From assembly GCA_900549495.1 (NCBI GenBank), contig UROL01000101.1, forward strand, positions 1 through 6,807: 6,807 nt of DNA, in the 5' to 3' direction. The notes beneath the pieces were generated by a model. The model made no database searches. It had not been told where the DNA came from and saw only the letters and a list, made by a program, of their open reading frames with translations. Positions within the stretch are counted from its first letter, which is position 1, and each line of letters opens with the position of its first letter. Source of the stretch: an uncultured Eubacteriales bacterium. GTDB lineage: Bacteria; Bacillota; Clostridia; Oscillospirales; Oscillospiraceae. The position numbers and the translations under genes were made by a program. Shown here piece after piece: positions 4,813 to 6,807 of this stretch.

Positions 4813-5174
4813 ACCTGGTTGCCAGTTCTCTCCTGGGTGTTCTGTCCGGCCTGGGGGTTGGGGGCGGGAGTCTGCTGATTATCTGGCTTACATTGGTGCG
4901 TAAGCTGGACTATCCCACCGCAAAATATATGAATTTGCTGTTTTTCCTCCCCCCTGCCCTGATTGCAACCATCGGACATTTCCTGCAAAAGAGACTGCGG
5001 TTTCAGAAGATTTTCCCTGCCGTACTGGCCGGCTGTATTTCCACCGTTGCATTTACCGTACTAAGCAGCGGCTGGGATACCGGGATTCTGCGGAGGTTAT
5101 TTGGTGCGCTTCTGCTCATCACAGCATTTCGGGAGCTACGATATAAAAAGCAGCAGAGCAAGTCCTCAACATAA
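4797..5174 (+). CDS. Half-size TauE/SafE permease, second subunit
   Basis: A 125-residue membrane protein with about four helices. It repeats the family hallmark in the first helix hairpin (GVLSGLGVGGGSLLIIWL), followed by DYPTAKYMNLLFFLPPALIATIGHF, typical of the second repeat where the chain continues with an NLL..LP segment. The start ATG at 4797 lies inside the last codons of the upstream half-permease in another frame. GGAG (4784-4787) is nine bases upstream, which points to translational coupling. The short basic tail YKKQQSKS suggests a cytoplasmic C-terminus. The stop codon lies between the two arms of the downstream terminator stem. Since both halves keep the GGG motif and have separate binding sites, this looks like a genuine two-gene transporter rather than a frameshifted single gene. 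Confidence 0.85.
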   Translation: MSFFINLVASSLLGVLSGLGVGGGSLLIIWLTLVRKLDYPTAKYMNLLFFLPPALIATIGHFLQKRLRFQKIFPAVLAGCISTVAFTVLSSGWDTGILRRLFGALLLITAFRELRYKKQQSKSST

Positions 5175-5184
5175 CTTGCTCTGC
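5153..5184. terminator. Bidirectional intrinsic terminator, TauE pair and yqgF
   Basis: A perfect 11-bp stem, GCAGAGCAAGT (5153-5163) with ACTTGCTCTGC (5174-5184), has a 10-base loop that overlaps the stop codon of the second TauE-like gene. On the minus strand it is followed by TGCTTTTTAT, a good U-run, so it should best stop transcripts from yqgF, which ends at 5239. On the plus strand only CTTTG follows. Confidence 0.85.
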
Positions 5185-5238
5185 CTTTGCGCTGTGCTAT
5201 TCTGCGGCGCTGTATGCCACCGCCCCACTTTACGGCGT

Positions 5239-5652
5239 TTAGCCTTTTTTGAATGCCAAATATCCCTCTAATATTAAGGAAGCCGCAACTGCGTCCACGG
5301 TTTCCTTTCTCTTTTTGCCATGGTAATTGTGGATGGAGAGAATATTGTGCGCCTCCACCGTAGTGCGGCGCTCATCCCACATAGCCACCGGCAAGCCGGT
5401 GGCATCCTTCAATGTCTGTGCAAACTCACGGCACAGTTGGGCCCGGCTTCCCTCGGTACCGTCCATATTTTTGGGCAAACCCACCACGATTTCTCCTATC
5501 TGGTTTTCTTTTGTCAGGCGAACCAGGTCTGCCATCAGCTTCTCCGGATTCCGGCTGGGCAGCACCGTTGTGGTGCCAACAATGGTACATAACAAATCCG
5601 AAATAGCAACCCCGGTTCTGGCGTCGCCGTAATCGATTCCCATTATCTTCAT
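5239..5652 (-). CDS. ruvX: YqgF/RuvX family nuclease
   Basis: A 137-residue RNase H-fold protein of the usual family length (about 138). YqgF is linked to maturation of the 5' end of pre-16S rRNA and was first described as a putative Holliday junction resolvase. The visible motifs are MGIDYGDARTGVA with catalytic D7, VVGLPKNMDGTEG (56-68), WDERRTT with E94 (92-98) and VDAVAASLILEGYL with D120; D/E/D form the expected metal site. The start ATG at 5652 has GGAGG seven bases upstream. It is transcribed from the promoter at 5682-5710, divergently from rpmG-secE-nusG, and ends toward the terminator at 5153-5184. No membrane or export signal is seen. The genes that often accompany it in Firmicutes (alaS, yrzL) are absent here. 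Confidence 0.95.
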   Translation of the reverse strand: MKIMGIDYGDARTGVAISDLLCTIVGTTTVLPSRNPEKLMADLVRLTKENQIGEIVVGLPKNMDGTEGSRAQLCREFAQTLKDATGLPVAMWDERRTTVEAHNILSIHNYHGKKRKETVDAVAASLILEGYLAFKKG

Positions 5653-5681
5653 TTTGTGTCCTCCCCATTGATATTACCTGT

Positions 5682-5710
5682 ATTGTATCGGATTTGCCCC
5701 GAAAAAACAA
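5682..5710 (-). promoter_or_regulatory. Sigma-A-type promoter for ruvX
   Basis: On the minus strand, -10 TACAAT (5682-5687) lies 17 bases from a partial -35 TTGTTT (5705-5710). The predicted start is about 23 bases before the ruvX ATG. It stands back to back with the rpmG promoter. Confidence 0.6.
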
Positions 5711-5742
5711 GGCAAAATTCCGTATTTTCCGCAAAAAACTTG

Positions 5743-5771
5743 TTGACTTTACGCACCCCCTATGCTAGAAT
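5743..5771 (+). promoter_or_regulatory. Strong sigma-A promoter of the rpmG-secE-nusG operon
   Basis: -35 TTGACT (5743-5748), a 17-base spacer and -10 TAGAAT (5766-5771) preceded by TGC form an extended -10. The start is expected near 5778, leaving a leader of about 120 bases before rpmG. Near-consensus elements fit the high demand for these housekeeping products. Confidence 0.8.
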
Positions 5772-5777
5772 GAATTC

Positions 5778-5900
5778 ACCTGTGAAAAAGGGCTTTTTTT
5801 GTGCGCCTTTTTCAGCTTCGGAACGGTTATTTGTAGTTGACCGTATCTAAATCTTTCTAGCCGGAGTGATACAGGGAGGCAATATTAAGGAGGTGCCGTT
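5778..5900 (+). promoter_or_regulatory. Untranslated leader of rpmG with two hairpins
   Basis: Two stems are visible. TGAAAAAGG (5783-5791) pairs with CCTTTTTCA (5806-5814) at the very 5' end, with seven T's in its loop. ACGGT (5823-5827) pairs with ACCGT (5840-5844). No known riboswitch or ribosomal-protein leader motif is recognised. The leader ends in an exceptional binding site, AAGGAGGTG (5887-5895), five bases before the rpmG ATG. Confidence 0.45.
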
Positions 5901-6050
5901 ATGCGCGTTAAAGTCACTTTGAGATGCTCTGAGTGCAAGCAGAGAAACTACAATTCCATGAAGAACAAGAAGAACGATCCTGACCGTCTCGAAATGAAGA
6001 AGTATTGCAGATTCTGCAAAAAGCACACCGTTCACACTGAGACGAAGTAA
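5901..6050 (+). CDS. rpmG: 50S ribosomal protein L33 (zinc-ribbon form)
   Basis: A 49-residue basic protein, the standard L33 size, reading [17 protein letters not shown] and ending [11 protein letters not shown]33 is a small protein of the large ribosomal subunit near the E site. All four zinc cysteines are kept (C9, C12, C36, C39), so this is the C-plus, zinc-binding form; many Firmicutes also carry a zinc-free paralogue used under zinc starvation, not seen here. The TYxTxKNkkn block appears as [10 protein letters not shown], followed by [14 protein letters not shown]. The start is set by the near-perfect AAGGAGGTG five bases upstream. It is the first gene of rpmG-secE-nusG, a conserved Firmicutes order, with secE 13 bases on. 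Confidence 0.97.
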   Translation: MRVKVTLRCSECKQRNYNSMKNKKNDPDRLEMKKYCRFCKKHTVHTETK

Positions 6051-6063
6051 GGAGGCTCCCGAC

Positions 6064-6294
6064 ATGGCAGATGTGAAAAAGGAAAACTGGTTCAAAAGAA
6101 CCTGGGGCAAGGTCTGCAAGTATTTCCGTGAGCTCCGCAGCGAACTGAAAAAGGTTGTTTGGCCCACCCCGAAGCAGGTTCTGAAAAACACGGCCATTGT
6201 TGTCGGCTGCGTGATTGCCGTCGGCGTGTTCATCTGGCTGTTTGACTTTGTGGCACAGGTTGGTATTGATGCCCTGATCGGCGCATTCCACTAA
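6064..6294 (+). CDS. secE: Preprotein translocase subunit SecE
   Basis: A 76-residue single-span form of SecE, the clamp subunit of the SecYEG channel in the cytoplasmic membrane. The amphipathic cytoplasmic helix (FRELRSELKKVVWPTPKQVLK, about residues 21-41) carries the signature E-LKKVVWPT that contacts SecY. It is followed by one membrane helix (about 43-64, TAIVVGCVIAVGVFIWLFDFV) and a short outside tail. Length is typical of Gram-positive SecE (about 60-75) rather than the three-span E. coli form. TAAGGAGG at 6048-6055, overlapping the rpmG stop codon, lies eight bases before the ATG, which indicates co-translation from one mRNA. nusG starts 10 bases after the stop. Confidence 0.97.
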   Translation: MADVKKENWFKRTWGKVCKYFRELRSELKKVVWPTPKQVLKNTAIVVGCVIAVGVFIWLFDFVAQVGIDALIGAFH

Positions 6295-6304
6295 GGTACA
6301 AGTC

Positions 6305-6807
6305 ATGACGGAAACTGCAAAATGGTATGTTGTGCATACCTACTCCGGTTACGAAAACACTGTGAAGGCGACGATTGAGAAAACCGTTGAGTCCCGCCAT
6401 TTGCAGGATCAGATCCTTGCTGTCTCCATCCCTCTGGAAACCGTCACCGAGATTACCGAGTCCGGCGTCAGTAAGACCTTCGACCGGAAGGTCTATCCCG
6501 GCTACGTTCTGGTGAAGATGGTATACAGCGACGACACTTGGCATGTAATTCGGAACATTCGCGGAGTAACCGGTTTCGTAGGTTCTTCCAGCAACGACCC
6601 CACTCCCCTCACCGAGGAAGAGGTCTACGCCATGGGCGTGGAAAAGAAGGAGATTGTTGTCAACTATTCCGTGGGCGACACCGTTCGTATTATGGATGGT
6701 CCTCTGACTTCCTTCACCGGCACCGTGGAAAGCATTGAGGTCGAAAACAACTCGGTCAACGTGATTGTATCTATGTTTGGCCGGGAAACCACCGTTGAGT
6801 TTGAGCT
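6305..6807 (+). CDS. nusG: Transcription elongation factor NusG (3' end cut)
   Basis: 167 codons are visible. NusG binds the clamp of RNA polymerase, modulates pausing and termination, and couples to Rho or ribosomes. Residues 1-110 are the NGN domain: AKWYVVHTYSGYENTVK at the start, RKVYPGYVLVKM (61-72), VIRNIRGVTGFVG (81-93) and PTPLTEEEV (99-107). A short linker leads to the KOW domain with VGDTVRIMDGPLTSFTGTV (123-141) and VSMFGRETTVEFE at the window end. A typical NusG has about 170-175 residues, so only a few C-terminal residues are missing. The start has only a weak binding site (AAGG overlapping the secE stop, eight bases upstream), so translation may be coupled to secE. The window ends mid-codon. 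Confidence 0.97.
   Translation, partial: MTETAKWYVVHTYSGYENTVKATIEKTVESRHLQDQILAVSIPLETVTEITESGVSKTFDRKVYPGYVLVKMVYSDDTWHVIRNIRGVTGFVGSSSNDPTPLTEEEVYAMGVEKKEIVVNYSVGDTVRIMDGPLTSFTGTVESIEVENNSVNVIVSMFGRETTVEFE

Overview
The window reads as a contig end from a spore-forming Clostridia-type Bacillota genome, probably from a metagenome or a Tn5-tagmented library. The evidence is a spore coat operon (cotJ), a cortex amidase (cwlD), sigma-E-like promoter sequence, strong AAGGAGG ribosome binding sites, and low-GC Gram-positive gene neighbourhoods (rpmG-secE-nusG, yqgF/ruvX, xerD). The exact family cannot be fixed from sequence alone; a gut Oscillospiraceae/Ruminococcaceae-like genome is a guess. 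The first 28 bases are not genomic: they are the 3' part of an Illumina Nextera adapter that ends in the 19-bp Tn5 mosaic end.

Layout. 29-414 (-) is the start of radA, cut by the contig end. 457-1167 (-) is cwlD. Divergent from it, 1288-2333 (+) is a two-gene cotJ operon in which CotJA and CotJB are fused into one protein and followed by cotJC, a manganese-catalase-type coat protein. A perfect 10-bp stem at 2350-2385 lies between the convergent cotJC and xerD (2400-3284, -). A stretch of about 640 bases (3285-3924) has no convincing gene. It holds a good sigma-A promoter on the minus strand, long-range complementary segments downstream of it, and several palindromes and repeats. 3925-4350 (-) is a small four-helix membrane protein. 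Divergent from it, 4456-5174 (+) encodes two overlapping half-size TauE/SafE permease genes. A terminator-like hairpin separates these from the convergent yqgF/ruvX (5239-5652, -). Divergent from yqgF, a strong extended -10 promoter starts the rpmG-secE-nusG operon (5901 to window end), with nusG truncated a few residues before its expected end.

How the genes work together. Two sporulation functions, cortex modification (CwlD) and coat assembly (CotJ), share one divergent intergenic region carrying a sigma-E-like promoter toward cotJ. The rest is housekeeping: DNA repair and recombination (RadA, XerD), 16S rRNA processing or resolvase (YqgF), translation (L33), protein export (SecE) and transcription elongation (NusG). 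I see no defence system, prophage, CRISPR array or insertion sequence. The most unexplained part is the promoter-driven, structure-rich non-coding stretch upstream of xerD.
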